Virus record (IMG/VR): IMGVR_UViG_3300037504_000243 | Location: 1 to 63,022 of that record | DNA: 63,022 bases | Source of the DNA: a virus | Strand: one strand, 5' to 3' | In this document: piece by piece, positions 33,248 to 42,295 of the stretch | Position numbering within the stretch: position 1 is the first letter of the stretch | How the letters are laid out: each line of letters starts with the position of its first letter | The notes under the pieces: generated by a model | Told to the model about the DNA's origin: nothing | What the model saw: only the letters and a program-made list of their open reading frames with translations | The model's database searches: none | Program-made: the position numbers and the translations under genes

Positions 33248-34021
33248 CTAGCCCTCCTCCTTCTCGTACCACTCTGTAAAAAAGGCCTTCACCCCTTTCT
33301 TTCTGTACCCATTCTCCACCATCCACTCCCGACCAATATCCTTAACCGTCTTACCACCACCTCTCTCACACCATATACACCACCGGTTACTCTCCACCAT
33401 CTCGACCAGTTCCGACAGATCCCCTCGGTGAAACTGTTTCTCAGGGTTGGACTCCGGGTTGATATACTTTGCCGCCTTACTAACAAAGCTACTCCTCAAT
33501 ACTTGTGGGTGGCCGCAAAAACCGAACGTTAACCTTTGATAATCTGGTACTTCGAAACAACCAAGCTCGTCGTTGTACGGCATGAACCGGTTAAACGTTT
33601 TGATATCCTTTTCACCCGCTGGCTTGTCATTCAACCTTACCGACACCACATCCGGGTGGTCGTCCATAAACCTCATTATCTCTTTGAACCTAACCGACCT
33701 CAACAACTCCCAGTCATCCTCCAAATAAATCACATACGGGTACTGGTTCTCGTAGTCCCCTACCGAATACCAGACTGTTCTGAAAGCGTAACCGAACCCA
33801 GGCGACATCGGAAGGTAAACCCTTGTACCGCCAGTCCCCCAACTCTCAACCACACGTACAACCTCCTGTATATCGTCTGGTCCAACGGGGTCAACATTGG
33901 CAATGATAAACGGCGACAGGTATGGTAGGTCCGAGAATGTATGGAAAGTTTGGTATGTCCGGTTTAACAACTCCGCTCGCTTTGTAGCCGTAGTGATGAT
34001 TATAATACTGTCAGTTGACAT
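33248..34021 (-). CDS. Glycosyltransferase with LEDDW motif
   Basis: A 257-residue GT-A-like enzyme. SIIIITTATKRAELLNRTYQ is a typical opening, and YVIYLEDDWELL (Glu 101-Asp-Asp-Trp) is the metal and nucleotide motif. The end is rich in charged and aromatic residues. GAGGG precedes ATG 34021. It stands between another glycosyltransferase and a methyltransferase. Donor and acceptor unknown. Confidence 0.75.
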   Translation of the reverse strand: MSTDSIIIITTATKRAELLNRTYQTFHTFSDLPYLSPFIIANVDPVGPDDIQEVVRVVESWGTGGTRVYLPMSPGFGYAFRTVWYSVGDYENQYPYVIYLEDDWELLRSVRFKEIMRFMDDHPDVVSVRLNDKPAGEKDIKTFNRFMPYNDELGCFEVPDYQRLTFGFCGHPQVLRSSFVSKAAKYINPESNPEKQFHRGDLSELVEMVESNRWCIWCERGGGKTVKDIGREWMVENGYRKKGVKAFFTEWYEKEEG

Positions 34022-34031
34022 AACGACTCCC

Positions 34032-34622
34032 TCATACCTCCCTTACAAAATACAACAAGTTGTCGTAGTACGCTTTGATCCCCGGTTTATTTTTCCACGG
34101 TTTCCAATGCTCTTTGATCCTGTCACAAATACTGGGTCTGTATACGTAGCCAAATACCTTGAGCGATTCAACCCAGTATTCTGGTGGTTGGCAATTGACA
34201 TGGTGATGACCGTCTTGTCCAGGGGGGGCCGCACTACAGAGAATCTGGTCAGACAGGTCTGTAAGGTTTCTAACAAAGACAGACTTGCTCTCCGGCTCTA
34301 TGTGTTCTAACACCTCAAAACATGTGACAAGGTGATACCTCCCAGTCACCAAATTAAGCCTTTGAATGACACGGAAATCTAGATACCAAATACCATTAGT
34401 TTCTGCGTATTCCTTGGCGGCGGTGGACCCCTCGACACCAATGGCGTTTATACCCCGACACTGCCACTCTTTGACCAGATCACCAGTAGCACACCCCACA
34501 TCGACCACGTTAACAGGGTCTATCACTTCTTGTATTGCACCCACAACAATGGGAGCACGCCACCTCAACTTATGTCTCCTGGCAAAAAACCTTTTCCCGT
34601 ATATCTCTTCAAGTGGCTTCAC
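34032..34622 (-). CDS. SAM-dependent methyltransferase
   Basis: A 196-residue class I methyltransferase. VVDVGCATGDLVKEW (Asp 41 onwards) is motif I, IGVEGSTAA the adenosyl acidic loop, and LVTCFEVLEHIEP motif IV of the Methyltransf_11/23 type. It starts at GTG 34622 with GAGGAGGT upstream, five bases after the preceding gene. In sugar clusters such enzymes often cap glycans by O-methylation, which would suit this island. Confidence 0.82.
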   Translation of the reverse strand: MKPLEEIYGKRFFARRHKLRWRAPIVVGAIQEVIDPVNVVDVGCATGDLVKEWQCRGINAIGVEGSTAAKEYAETNGIWYLDFRVIQRLNLVTGRYHLVTCFEVLEHIEPESKSVFVRNLTDLSDQILCSAAPPGQDGHHHVNCQPPEYWVESLKVFGYVYRPSICDRIKEHWKPWKNKPGIKAYYDNLLYFVREV

Positions 34623-34626
34623 TCAC

Positions 34627-35766
34627 CTACCTCCTCTCGGTATAGTAGTGTGCATACTTTAATATGTTGTTCACCTCCACCATTAAGGCACCCCCTCTCG
34701 ACCCCCGTCTTAACCCAGGTACCAGCTTTAAAAACAACGGACCAGACCATCTACTGACCCCACGTTGCTGATCGGTCCATACTGCTGTCTCTTCTCTCCA
34801 CGTTATCTCTCTCTCGTAATAATCATCATCCAGATCCGACAACACCGATGCAACCTGTAACGCTACTGTATGAGGATCATCTGTCGACGCCGCAATCATA
34901 TTCACCCCACCCACTTCATACGTTACAGGTTCGTGGTACTGTGGGTAGCGTATCAGTGCGGGGCAACCGCAAGCATTGGCCTCTAGTAGCGACCGGTCAT
35001 TCTGGCCCGACCCCAAATGTAAAAACAACCTCGTCTTGTTGAACAACCTAGCCAGCTCGTTTCTAGGTAACTCACCTGTCAACTCCACATCCACCTTGCC
35101 CCGTTCAATTTTCTCCATAGCTTTAACCGTATTAATACCCCCACCCCGCAGTTTACCGGGCATTACCGCTCTAAGCTTTTTCTTAAACACCCGCTCGTAT
35201 TCTTCGACCACTTCCACTCCAAACCACTGACCCTTTTTGTCATGGATGTTACTAGCTCCTAGACACACGTCATACTCTTGAACGTAGTCATCAATCATGT
35301 AAAACACATTGTCTTTGATGGGTTTACGGTAAGGGACCACTACAGTATTGTTGCTAGTAGTATAACTCAACTTGATATCCTGCAAGTCATCCAGCACTAC
35401 ATCCCAAAAACCCCACCGCTCCCGGCCGGTATTAGCACCGTAAAAAATCATGGGTATACCCGACTGTTTACAGTGTTCATAAAAATCCGTAGGCTTATAC
35501 CCTCCCCGTACAAACACAACATCATTCGGCTCCAACCAAGGTATGAGTTGGGTGGAGTCCGGCAAACACAACCACTCGATATTCCACCCTATCGACGTCT
35601 TATAGTTAGGCATTGCAGTATTGACCACCAACACCTCAGTAACAACCCCGCTATGTGTCAACCATTCCATTAGATCGAACAACCCATCTTGTCTAAAGTG
35701 TTGGACGTCGGTGCGGTTGTGGGCATAGTGCAGGATTAGCTTACCTCGATTACCATCATCACTCAT
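34627..35766 (-). CDS. GT4-type glycosyltransferase (GT-B fold)
   Basis: A 379-residue protein. The C-terminal half carries the GT4 pattern VELTGELPRNELARLFNKTRLFLH followed by LLEANACGCPALIRYP (the E-x7-G-x-P-type donor motif). The N-terminus (KLILHYAHNRTDVQHF) is the acceptor Rossmann fold. ATG 35766 has a weak AGAAG site. Neighbours are a zinc-ribbon gene and the methyltransferase. Confidence 0.8.
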   Translation of the reverse strand: MSDDGNRGKLILHYAHNRTDVQHFRQDGLFDLMEWLTHSGVVTEVLVVNTAMPNYKTSIGWNIEWLCLPDSTQLIPWLEPNDVVFVRGGYKPTDFYEHCKQSGIPMIFYGANTGRERWGFWDVVLDDLQDIKLSYTTSNNTVVVPYRKPIKDNVFYMIDDYVQEYDVCLGASNIHDKKGQWFGVEVVEEYERVFKKKLRAVMPGKLRGGGINTVKAMEKIERGKVDVELTGELPRNELARLFNKTRLFLHLGSGQNDRSLLEANACGCPALIRYPQYHEPVTYEVGGVNMIAASTDDPHTVALQVASVLSDLDDDYYEREITWREETAVWTDQQRGVSRWSGPLFLKLVPGLRRGSRGGALMVEVNNILKYAHYYTERR

Positions 35767-35779
35767 TGTTTCTCGCTTC

Positions 35780-36124
35780 TCACTTTCTAGGTCTAGGCAC
35801 TTTCATTTTGTTTGACCAACATATGTTACAGTATCCGTTTCTACCCTTCTTGAACTTGCGGCCACAGTGTTTACATATGGTGGATGTATTGGACATACTA
35901 CCGTCCAACTTCCCCACCTTGACATTACGTTTGTATTTGGGGCAATCCTTACAGCCAACCCAACGGCCGTGAGCTAGACCAGTGTAGAACGTTGACACGT
36001 ACGCTCCGAGTTCATGACTCCTGGCCAACTCTTGGTTACGTTTACACGCGGTTCTCGTCAATCTGGCTTTCATTAGTTTACACTCAATTAAACTAAGCCC
36101 CCTGTAGCGCTCGTCGTCACTCAT
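35780..36124 (-). CDS. Small zinc-ribbon protein
   Basis: A 114-residue basic protein. CKHCGRKFKKGRNGYCNICW is a four-Cys zinc ribbon near the C-terminus, and CKDCPKYKRN adds another pair. Unknown function; possibly nucleic-acid binding. Confidence 0.65.
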   Translation of the reverse strand: MSDDERYRGLSLIECKLMKARLTRTACKRNQELARSHELGAYVSTFYTGLAHGRWVGCKDCPKYKRNVKVGKLDGSMSNTSTICKHCGRKFKKGRNGYCNICWSNKMKVPRPRK

Positions 36125-36129
36125 AACCG

Positions 36130-36423
36130 TTACCTATCTCGACCACTCATCTTCTCAGGGCCCTTGACGATCTTGTATTTTTTATTCAACTCAAACAACA
36201 CGTGCTCTGTTACCTTTTTCAACTGCGCGTCGTAAAGACTATCCACCCAGTCTTTAAACGCCTCTGGTCCTAACCCCCAGATGCTCTCTTTAACTTCGAC
36301 TCCTTCGCGCTCTATCAACTCCACCTCGACACCCCTGTTTTCACACTGGTCCAGCAACGTCTTGACCCGGACCGCTTCACGTATTGGAATATTGGGTGTA
36401 CGTTTATCTCTGTCCTGACTCAT
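36130..36423 (-). CDS. Hypothetical protein after the mutase gene
   Basis: A 97-residue charged, helical protein. ATG 36423 with GGGAG upstream is preferred; the longer ORF would overlap the mutase gene by ~85 bases instead of 20. Segments: IREAVRVKTLLDQCENRGVE and FKDWVDSLYDAQLKKVTEHV. Not recognised. Confidence 0.6.
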   Translation of the reverse strand: MSQDRDKRTPNIPIREAVRVKTLLDQCENRGVEVELIEREGVEVKESIWGLGPEAFKDWVDSLYDAQLKKVTEHVLFELNKKYKIVKGPEKMSGRDR

Positions 36424-37570
36424 TGTTTCTCCCTTTCCTATTGTGTATAATACCCTTAGCCGCTTTTCTCCCGCGCCTAAAAGCCTCATCCATGTTTAAG
36501 TACTCGTACTGAGCTAGCCTCCCCACTAATGTATGACTAGTCCCTACCTCTTCCTTTCTGTAGTCCCTCGCTCTGATATATTCCGGGTGACCTTCTCGGT
36601 ACGGTATCGGGTAAAACCTACCTTCGTCACCATCTCTCACACTGGACCAGTCTCTAGGGTACTCCTCGACAACTACCGTGCCGTGACACCGTTGTCCTGT
36701 AACGTGTTTGATTTCCACCTGTCTAGTAAAATCGTAGTCGTTAGGGTAGTTAATCTGGACACACGGAAGGGCGGTATCTTGAATGTAGTCCATCGCCTTA
36801 AACATAAAGTCCACAGTGCGGTAATTGAGTTCACCATACTTGTACCCGTGGTACTCATCTAATGGTCCAGTGTAAACAACGTCACTGAATTGTCCCCAGT
36901 CCAGTTCCCTCGCATCGGTCTGTAACAACACACGTATATTGCCGTGGTCCAGTATCCGCTTGAACATAGCAGTGTAGCCGTCGTGCGGCATTTGCTGGTA
37001 CCTGTCAACAAAATACCGGGGGTCGTCAACTCCCCTAAGTGGAATCCGACTAACTAACAAATCTATATCAAGCCCACTAATCGCACCCCACTGTTTGAGA
37101 GTGTACCCCTGGTAGTACTCTTTACCAATTTTACGACCTAGATATTGAACGTGATCGTTTACAAGGATGTCATCATACCCAAACAACATCCCGTCTATTA
37201 TATGTTTTCTGTCCACAATATCGATGTCCTGTTGCCCCTTTATTGTAGGCCCATTTGATACGGACCAAGGGTTTAACGGCAGTGTCCGTAGTTGCCCAAA
37301 CACAAACGTTTTTACATGGTACGGCGGGTTGTATATCCATTCGGTGAACCGGCTCAACCACTTGACTAGCTCACTATCATTAGTATGGAAATAGTGAGGG
37401 CCATACCGATGAGTCAGTACCCCGCCGTGGTAATAATCATAACAGTTACCCGCAACCTGATTCCGCCTATCCACCACTAGTACTTTTAACCCACCGTCAG
37501 CTAACTCCCTAGCGGCAGCTGCCCCTGTCGGACCAGCACCTACCACCAACGCGTCACAGTCATTGAACAT
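36404..37570 (-). CDS. glf: UDP-galactopyranose mutase
   Basis: A 388-residue flavoenzyme that converts UDP-galactopyranose to UDP-galactofuranose, the donor for galactofuranosyl sugars. ALVVGAGPTGAAAARELAD is the FAD-binding loop. VAGNCYDYY and RYGPHYFHTNDSELVKWLS are diagnostic of the family, as are WIYNPPYHVKTFV and the EIKHVTGQ region. The length is normal. Its presence suggests that one of the neighbouring transferases uses UDP-Galf. Start ATG 37570. Confidence 0.92.
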   Translation of the reverse strand: MFNDCDALVVGAGPTGAAAARELADGGLKVLVVDRRNQVAGNCYDYYHGGVLTHRYGPHYFHTNDSELVKWLSRFTEWIYNPPYHVKTFVFGQLRTLPLNPWSVSNGPTIKGQQDIDIVDRKHIIDGMLFGYDDILVNDHVQYLGRKIGKEYYQGYTLKQWGAISGLDIDLLVSRIPLRGVDDPRYFVDRYQQMPHDGYTAMFKRILDHGNIRVLLQTDARELDWGQFSDVVYTGPLDEYHGYKYGELNYRTVDFMFKAMDYIQDTALPCVQINYPNDYDFTRQVEIKHVTGQRCHGTVVVEEYPRDWSSVRDGDEGRFYPIPYREGHPEYIRARDYRKEEVGTSHTLVGRLAQYEYLNMDEAFRRGRKAAKGIIHNRKGRNNESGQR

Positions 37571-37575
37571 AACCC

Positions 37576-37914
37576 TTACCCCTTGTCAAACTCGTTAGCC
37601 ATAAGCTTACTGCTCCAGTCATCAAAAACACCTTGTGCCCTTAACGCCATCTCAAAATACTCAACAACTCTTGTGCTTGTAATAAAACCGTAACTCGAAG
37701 CTAACACGGGTCTACTACCGTCTAACACAGCTTTCAACACACCGTCTCCGTACTGTGCTATGTGATCACGCTTGAAACCAGAGACCTCCTCCCCGTCAAG
37801 CTCTATAACCTTATCCTCCCTATCCCACCACCGATCGGCTCTCATTAATGCTAGAGCTCGCTTTGACAAATCGTCCTGACCCACTACCAACAACATCGCT
37901 TTACTCTTGCTCAC
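37576..37914 (-). CDS. Hypothetical protein in the sugar island
   Basis: A 112-residue protein. GTG 37914 with GGAGGTG upstream is preferred to the longer start at 37965, which overlaps the preceding gene by 65 bases. AMLLVVGQDDLSKRALALMRADRWW and VLKAVLDGSRPVLASSYGFI suggest a small alpha/beta fold. Unknown. Confidence 0.6.
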   Translation of the reverse strand: MSKSKAMLLVVGQDDLSKRALALMRADRWWDREDKVIELDGEEVSGFKRDHIAQYGDGVLKAVLDGSRPVLASSYGFITSTRVVEYFEMALRAQGVFDDWSSKLMANEFDKG

Positions 37915-38425
37915 ACACCACCTCCGTCTCCACCATGTTATCGTTAACCTCAACCACTTGTTCATAGACCTGTAGACAGTTACTACAAATCAGATTACCC
38001 GACCCCTCTATTATGAACTCACTGTATTCATCAACACTGTCATCATACTCATCCGTGTTGATCTCATAACACAATGGGCAAATCAACCTAGTAGAAAATG
38101 TGTAGTCTCTCTCCGGGTAGTTAGTAGTAATCCCCCATTGCCCTTTCATTTTCCATACACGGGAGTTAACCTCGTCCTCTTCGTGATCGTTTCCACAGTT
38201 AGTGCCGCGGTACTCATACCCCACCATAACCGCCGCTATCTCCTCGAACCTGGCCTTAGCGTCCGTCTCACTCTTGCACACGGTACTCAGGACCTCGTCA
38301 TCCTTGAACACTACCTCCACGTAATAGTGTGGACTGACCAGAGCCGCTTTCCTATAACCGTAATGCGCTGACTTAAAATCATTTTTATCAAATACGAAAC
38401 CACCCGCCTTAACAATCATCCTCAC
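37901..38425 (-). CDS. Zinc-binding hypothetical protein
   Basis: A 174-residue acidic protein, GTG 38425 or ATG 38419. Two CxxC pairs, LICPLCYEINT and LICSNCLQVYE, form a split zinc ribbon in the second half. The N-terminal half is mixed alpha/beta (YYVEVVFKDDEVLSTVCKSE). Unknown. Confidence 0.65.
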   Translation of the reverse strand: MRMIVKAGGFVFDKNDFKSAHYGYRKAALVSPHYYVEVVFKDDEVLSTVCKSETDAKARFEEIAAVMVGYEYRGTNCGNDHEEDEVNSRVWKMKGQWGITTNYPERDYTFSTRLICPLCYEINTDEYDDSVDEYSEFIIEGSGNLICSNCLQVYEQVVEVNDNMVETEVVCEQE

Positions 38426-38658
38426 ACCAACCCTTTCTCAATTGCTAACCACTCGGGTACCTCAATCATAACATCCTCATGTGGTTCAACAATATTGTAG
38501 TCCCCATACGTACAGTCCCCACACAGTAAATGTATTTGACTTTTCGGTAACCACACCGGGTTACCACTACCTTCGTCTATCAATACTGCTACTGCATCTA
38601 AGGTGTGAGTAATGAACACCAAGTCGAGCAGTATATAACCATCCTCAATGACTCCCAT
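38422..38658 (-). CDS. Small beta-rich hypothetical protein
   Basis: A 78-residue protein. AVAVLIDEGSGNPVWLPKSQI is a pattern often seen in small phage and plasmid proteins of unknown role. The start ATG 38658 with GGAGGT lies inside the end of the glycosyltransferase gene. Confidence 0.6.
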   Translation of the reverse strand: MGVIEDGYILLDLVFITHTLDAVAVLIDEGSGNPVWLPKSQIHLLCGDCTYGDYNIVEPHEDVMIEVPEWLAIEKGLV

Positions 38659-39589
38659 AACTACCTCCTTCTAAATCCCACCTGATCCGTTGCGCCAACG
38701 CCTTGGCCCTGGCTCTACTACTATGCCTATGAACCGCCAACCTTTGACCGCGCTTTGCAATACTAACCCGCCTCACGGTATTACTCAGACATCCGTCAAT
38801 CAACGACAATAGTTGGTCGATATTATCCCAGTAAACCAAATGGTCCTCGTCCACAAAACCATAACCTTGGGCGAAGTCTAACCCCTTATCATTGAAGGGT
38901 CGTTGCGCCAACACTACACACCCGGACGCCATAGCCTCTAAGTACTTAGGGCTTACGTTTCTGTATTCCGAATTGGCCACTACGAAAATCTTTGACCGCC
39001 TCAGTGTCTCGATATATTCCGGTCCTCTGACGACCCCCGTGACTAGCCTAACACCATCACCCACCCCTTTCTCTAACTCCTCCATTACCACCTTTCTGTA
39101 TTTGAATATACTTGCTTGGTTACTACCTAAACATGCAACGTCAATAACCCGTTCACCGTTTACCTCAACCATTTTAAACCGCTCCAGGTCCACGTCAAAC
39201 GGCATGAATGATACTGGTTCCTCGCGTCTCTTTGCAGCTTCCATACACTCATACCACCCCCTAGCAAATATGTGATCAAATCTCACCGTGTCTAGGTAGT
39301 TGTCGTGGTGTTGTTGTTGTCGTTTGTACGGGAAGTAGTCACCTAGTATATGATACCTGAGCTTGGCATGGACAACAGCATCCAATCCCAACCACCCACT
39401 CCACTTGTAATCATACCCTACAACCGCGTCACAAGAGATACCAGGGTGGCGGTGGTCCCAACTACTCCATCCTCTACCTAGGTAGGTGACATCAACATCC
39501 TCCACGTTTGCCAGCTCTTTCAATACACCCCATTGATAAGCTAGGTCCAACCGGTCCACGTTATTATCCCAAGCCACTACCACTTTCAT
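38645..39589 (-). CDS. GT4-type glycosyltransferase (GT-B fold)
   Basis: A 314-residue protein. It has SKIFVVANSEYRNVSPKYLEAMASGCVVLAQRP (parts only), the acidic-Gly donor region of GT4 enzymes, and a C-terminal helix. The N-terminal half begins KVVVAWDNNVDRLDL. It is slightly short, consistent with a reduced acceptor domain. Basic C-terminus. Confidence 0.78.
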   Translation of the reverse strand: MKVVVAWDNNVDRLDLAYQWGVLKELANVEDVDVTYLGRGWSSWDHRHPGISCDAVVGYDYKWSGWLGLDAVVHAKLRYHILGDYFPYKRQQQHHDNYLDTVRFDHIFARGWYECMEAAKRREEPVSFMPFDVDLERFKMVEVNGERVIDVACLGSNQASIFKYRKVVMEELEKGVGDGVRLVTGVVRGPEYIETLRRSKIFVVANSEYRNVSPKYLEAMASGCVVLAQRPFNDKGLDFAQGYGFVDEDHLVYWDNIDQLLSLIDGCLSNTVRRVSIAKRGQRLAVHRHSSRARAKALAQRIRWDLEGGSYGSH

Positions 39590-39643
39590 TATCTATTCAT
39601 CCTTTCGTATTTTACTTACTTCATATTTGACCATTCAAAACTA

Positions 39644-40147
39644 CTACTTCGGAAGCGATCGATCTTTTTTCCCTGACTTTTCTTGTAGCTCGGATAGAAT
39701 TTTGTCCCTTATTTGCGAACCGTCTACGTATTGCTGAGTAGTAGTTATGATACCATAGCCAAACACCCGCTTAAGCATCTCATCGTAGATCCCCACAAAA
39801 ATATGAACGTGGGCCGGTACAGCTCTTAGACTCATCTCACAAATAGTGATGGCCACTTCAGCCGCTGTTCCTGGCCTGGTATCCGCACTTTTAAGCACAC
39901 GGTTTAACAGCTCGCGACAATGGGGCTTGTAAAGTTTGCGATACTTTGTTTCCATGCGATGTGTCGGAGTTAACAAAGCAAAAGCATTACGCAGCGTTTG
40001 TGCTTGCTCCGGGCAGTCCGCTTGATAATCCCGGATCATACCCTGGGCAAGTTCCATGCACTCCAACGTTCCAGTTAAAGTGTCACATGTTGATCCTTGA
40101 CCGAGTAAGTTGAACGCTCGCTGTGCGTCAAATTCAAGTTTAGTCAT
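39644..40147 (-). CDS. Hypothetical accessory protein
   Basis: A 167-residue, mostly helical protein from ATG 40147 with a very strong AAGGAGGAGG site. It stands alone between two terminator-like or structured regions and codon choice looks different from the neighbouring sugar genes. No motif recognised; possibly a late insertion (moron). Confidence 0.65.
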   Translation of the reverse strand: MTKLEFDAQRAFNLLGQGSTCDTLTGTLECMELAQGMIRDYQADCPEQAQTLRNAFALLTPTHRMETKYRKLYKPHCRELLNRVLKSADTRPGTAAEVAITICEMSLRAVPAHVHIFVGIYDEMLKRVFGYGIITTTQQYVDGSQIRDKILSELQEKSGKKDRSLPK

Positions 40148-40182
40148 GTCAAAACCTCCTCCTTTTTATTGTGTGTGTGAAG

Positions 40183-40349
40183 GTGAGGACGTTGACCGAT
40201 TGGGGCTATACGACGATCAAACATCCTCACAGGATTGGAACTACAAACCCACTCGAAACCAATCCCCACACACACATTTGGTCCGTTTATCATCTGACTG
40301 GTCGACCTCACCTTTCCAAGGAGGTAACGAGGCAGGTATACCCCACCTC
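40183..40349 (-). promoter_or_regulatory. Structured leader upstream of the accessory gene
   Basis: The 230-base gap holds two stem-loops end to end: GTGAGGA (40183-40189) with TCCTCAC (40224-40230), and GGATTGG (40232-40238) with CCAATCC (40259-40265). A third, GAGGCAGG...CCCCACCTC at 40329-40349, follows the glycosyltransferase stop on the minus strand and may be its terminator. It is not a tRNA by eye. It could be an RNA switch or small RNA for 39644-40147. Confidence 0.4.
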
Positions 40350-40380
40350 ATGACCTAGCTATGCTTTGACCTTTAACTTA

Positions 40381-41754
40381 TTAAGGTTCAGTGGTGGACC
40401 TCACAGACTTAATAACGGACGTATCAAACCTCTCACCGCTCATATCCCTACCGTCAACCATCAACGGCTCATAATACTTTCTGTATATCCGGTCCCAGTT
40501 ATACATCTGTCTGCACCAAGTCTTAGCCACTACCGCCGACTCCTTAGTGGTTAGCTGTTGTATAATTCTAGCCGCCACCGCATCTAAGTACTCCGACTTA
40601 TCAGCGGGGATAAAATGCTGCCACACTGAGCCGAATTCAAAGTACAACGCGTTACCGCCACTGATCTCGATTTGTTGTTGCAACGACTTATTCAACACCA
40701 ACAAGTTCCCACCCAGCGCCGCCTCCGGGACTACCAACCCGAACGACTCGTGGTGAGTAGGGAAGATGAACAGGTTAGTCAATCCAAAAAACTCTCTCAC
40801 CGTGTAGTCAGGTATCCCGCTTTTAAACTGCTCCTCAAACCTAGTCCCTTCACCTACCCCCCTGGTAAACTCGAAGTCCTTACCCCGCTCTAGTCCAAAC
40901 AACTCTGCTAGGTGATAGTACTCATCCATCTCTCGCAAGTGGGTGGTCGCCGTTGCCCACTGGTTAGCCACGACCAGAAAAACATTGAGTCCCCGACGTT
41001 TCATACACCCAAATATCTCCATGACCTCCGGGACTCTTTTGAAAGTCAACCTGTCCTGGCCGGCCGGTAAACACTGGGTTATATCCGCTTGTAAAAAGTC
41101 CGGGTACCTCTGCAGGAAATCTCGCATTTCCAAACTGACCCCGCCACCCCACGACCTTGGGTCCTTTATGTGCGGGACTACCACCACTCGATACGGCATC
41201 GTCTGGTACTTCTCGACAACGTTCATGGCATCGCTTCTGTTGGGGTATACAAGGTAATGACGGTGGGTGAACCGGTCAAACTCCCACCAGTCTTTACGAG
41301 GGTCGCCGGGGATAGAGTGAATCCAATGATACCAAGCTTTAGGACCTGGATCGTTGCCGTCTGAACAAAACTGTTTGTCCAACCCCTCTAACATCTTGAA
41401 GTGCGGGAGGTTCCAACCAGTCAAGCACAGGTCGTGAGTGAAGACTATGTCAACCTCCTTTAGTTCCTCCTTCATTAGCTCAACAGTAGTACCCACCCAA
41501 TCCATATGTTCTTGAGTTAGACCACCTTCCCGTTCATAATCAATCAGGTTTGTTTTCGGTATCACGTCTCGCAACCGCCACCCGTAACTAGCCGCGTCTC
41601 TAGCTGGGTAATGCTTCATGTCTGCACCCTCTTGACAATACACAACCACCTCGTGACTATAAGTACTGAGCATCCTAGCCTGGTCAAACACAATACCAGT
41701 CAGTGAGTATTTACTATCGAAGTAGCTGAAGTTTGTCAGTATCGCAACCCTCAC
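40381..41754 (-). CDS. Glycosyltransferase (GT-B fold, GT4-like)
   Basis: A 457-residue enzyme. MRVAILTNFSYFDSKYSLTG begins the acceptor domain, and FGLTNLFIFPTHHESFGLVVPEAALGG (part) is the donor motif E-S-F-G-L-x-x-x-E-A. GTG 41754 with GGAGGTG. The largest of the phage transferases and the first gene of the sugar block. Confidence 0.8.
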   Translation of the reverse strand: MRVAILTNFSYFDSKYSLTGIVFDQARMLSTYSHEVVVYCQEGADMKHYPARDAASYGWRLRDVIPKTNLIDYEREGGLTQEHMDWVGTTVELMKEELKEVDIVFTHDLCLTGWNLPHFKMLEGLDKQFCSDGNDPGPKAWYHWIHSIPGDPRKDWWEFDRFTHRHYLVYPNRSDAMNVVEKYQTMPYRVVVVPHIKDPRSWGGGVSLEMRDFLQRYPDFLQADITQCLPAGQDRLTFKRVPEVMEIFGCMKRRGLNVFLVVANQWATATTHLREMDEYYHLAELFGLERGKDFEFTRGVGEGTRFEEQFKSGIPDYTVREFFGLTNLFIFPTHHESFGLVVPEAALGGNLLVLNKSLQQQIEISGGNALYFEFGSVWQHFIPADKSEYLDAVAARIIQQLTTKESAVVAKTWCRQMYNWDRIYRKYYEPLMVDGRDMSGERFDTSVIKSVRSTTEP

Positions 41755-41778
41755 ATCACACCTCCACCGTAAAATTGG

Positions 41779-41805
41779 GAGGCAGGTATATTGTATACCC
41801 GCCTC
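41779..41805 (-). terminator. Rho-independent-type terminator
   Basis: GAGGCAGGTATA (41779-41790) pairs with TATACCCGCCTC (41794-41805) around three bases. On the minus strand it is followed by CCCAATTTT. It ends the transcript of the exported small protein gene and shares the GAGGCAGGTATA arm with the hairpin at 40329. Confidence 0.75.
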
Positions 41806-41811
41806 AAGTTA

Positions 41812-42150
41812 TCAATCAAACAACATGATTTCAGCTATCCAAAACCACAAGTCAGACCTACCCACAGGGGAAACTTTAACCAGACCCGCGTCTCTGTCCA
41901 CTTCTATCACCACCACCTTGGCTACAGGCTCAAGCACTATAACCTTTTTAGCCATGATCATCATAGCCAAACTATCAGTCTCACCCTGTAGCGCCAACGC
42001 GTTAGCCAATGCGACCATGCTTTTATTCGGGCCAATGATCGCGTTCTCTCGCGTAAACCTGTAGCTTTGAGCGCTGACAATCGATACCGTCGTGATCATC
42101 AACATCACAGCAACTATACTTAATAACCGTAACTTTATTAAACTCTTCAT
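41812..42150 (-). CDS. Small exported protein
   Basis: A 112-residue protein from ATG 42150, with AAGGAGGT upstream. The longer start at 42249 would bury the leader hairpin. A signal peptide is clear: MKSLIKLR, a hydrophobic core and VSAQS cleavage near residue 28. The mature part (~84 residues) has small hydrophobic stretches (MVALANALALQG, AKVVVIEVDRDAG) and ends LWFWIAEIMLFD. It is a single-gene unit with its own strong promoter and terminator, as expected for a superinfection-exclusion or host-envelope factor. That role is a guess. Confidence 0.7.
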   Translation of the reverse strand: MKSLIKLRLLSIVAVMLMITTVSIVSAQSYRFTRENAIIGPNKSMVALANALALQGETDSLAMMIMAKKVIVLEPVAKVVVIEVDRDAGLVKVSPVGRSDLWFWIAEIMLFD

Positions 42151-42179
42151 TATTGTTACCTCCTTATTGTCTGTTTGGT

Positions 42180-42221
42180 GGAGGTGGCTACAGTAACAAC
42201 AACGCCACTGTAACCACCTCC
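42180..42221 (-). promoter_or_regulatory. Leader hairpin of the exported protein gene
   Basis: GGAGGTGG-CTACAGT at 42180-42194 pairs with ACTGTA-A-CCACCTCC at 42207-42221, about 15 pairs with one bulge. It lies in the 5' untranslated region between the promoter at 42296-42324 and ATG 42150 and may control or stabilise the transcript. Confidence 0.5.
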
Positions 42222-42295
42222 GGTACGGGGAAAGTGGAAGCCGAGTCAACAGCTGTTATCGGTAAGGCTACCGTGTCCGTTGACCCACACTATCT

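Noticed and set aside
40200-40270. tRNA-like fold in the leader of 39644-40147
   Set aside because: The GGATTGG/CCAATCC stem is present, but no acceptor stem, proper T-loop or anticodon arm can be fitted.
32182-41754. Sugar island as a DNA-glucosylation system
   Set aside because: No hydroxymethylating or base-hypermodifying enzyme accompanies it, and transferases of DNA type are not recognised.
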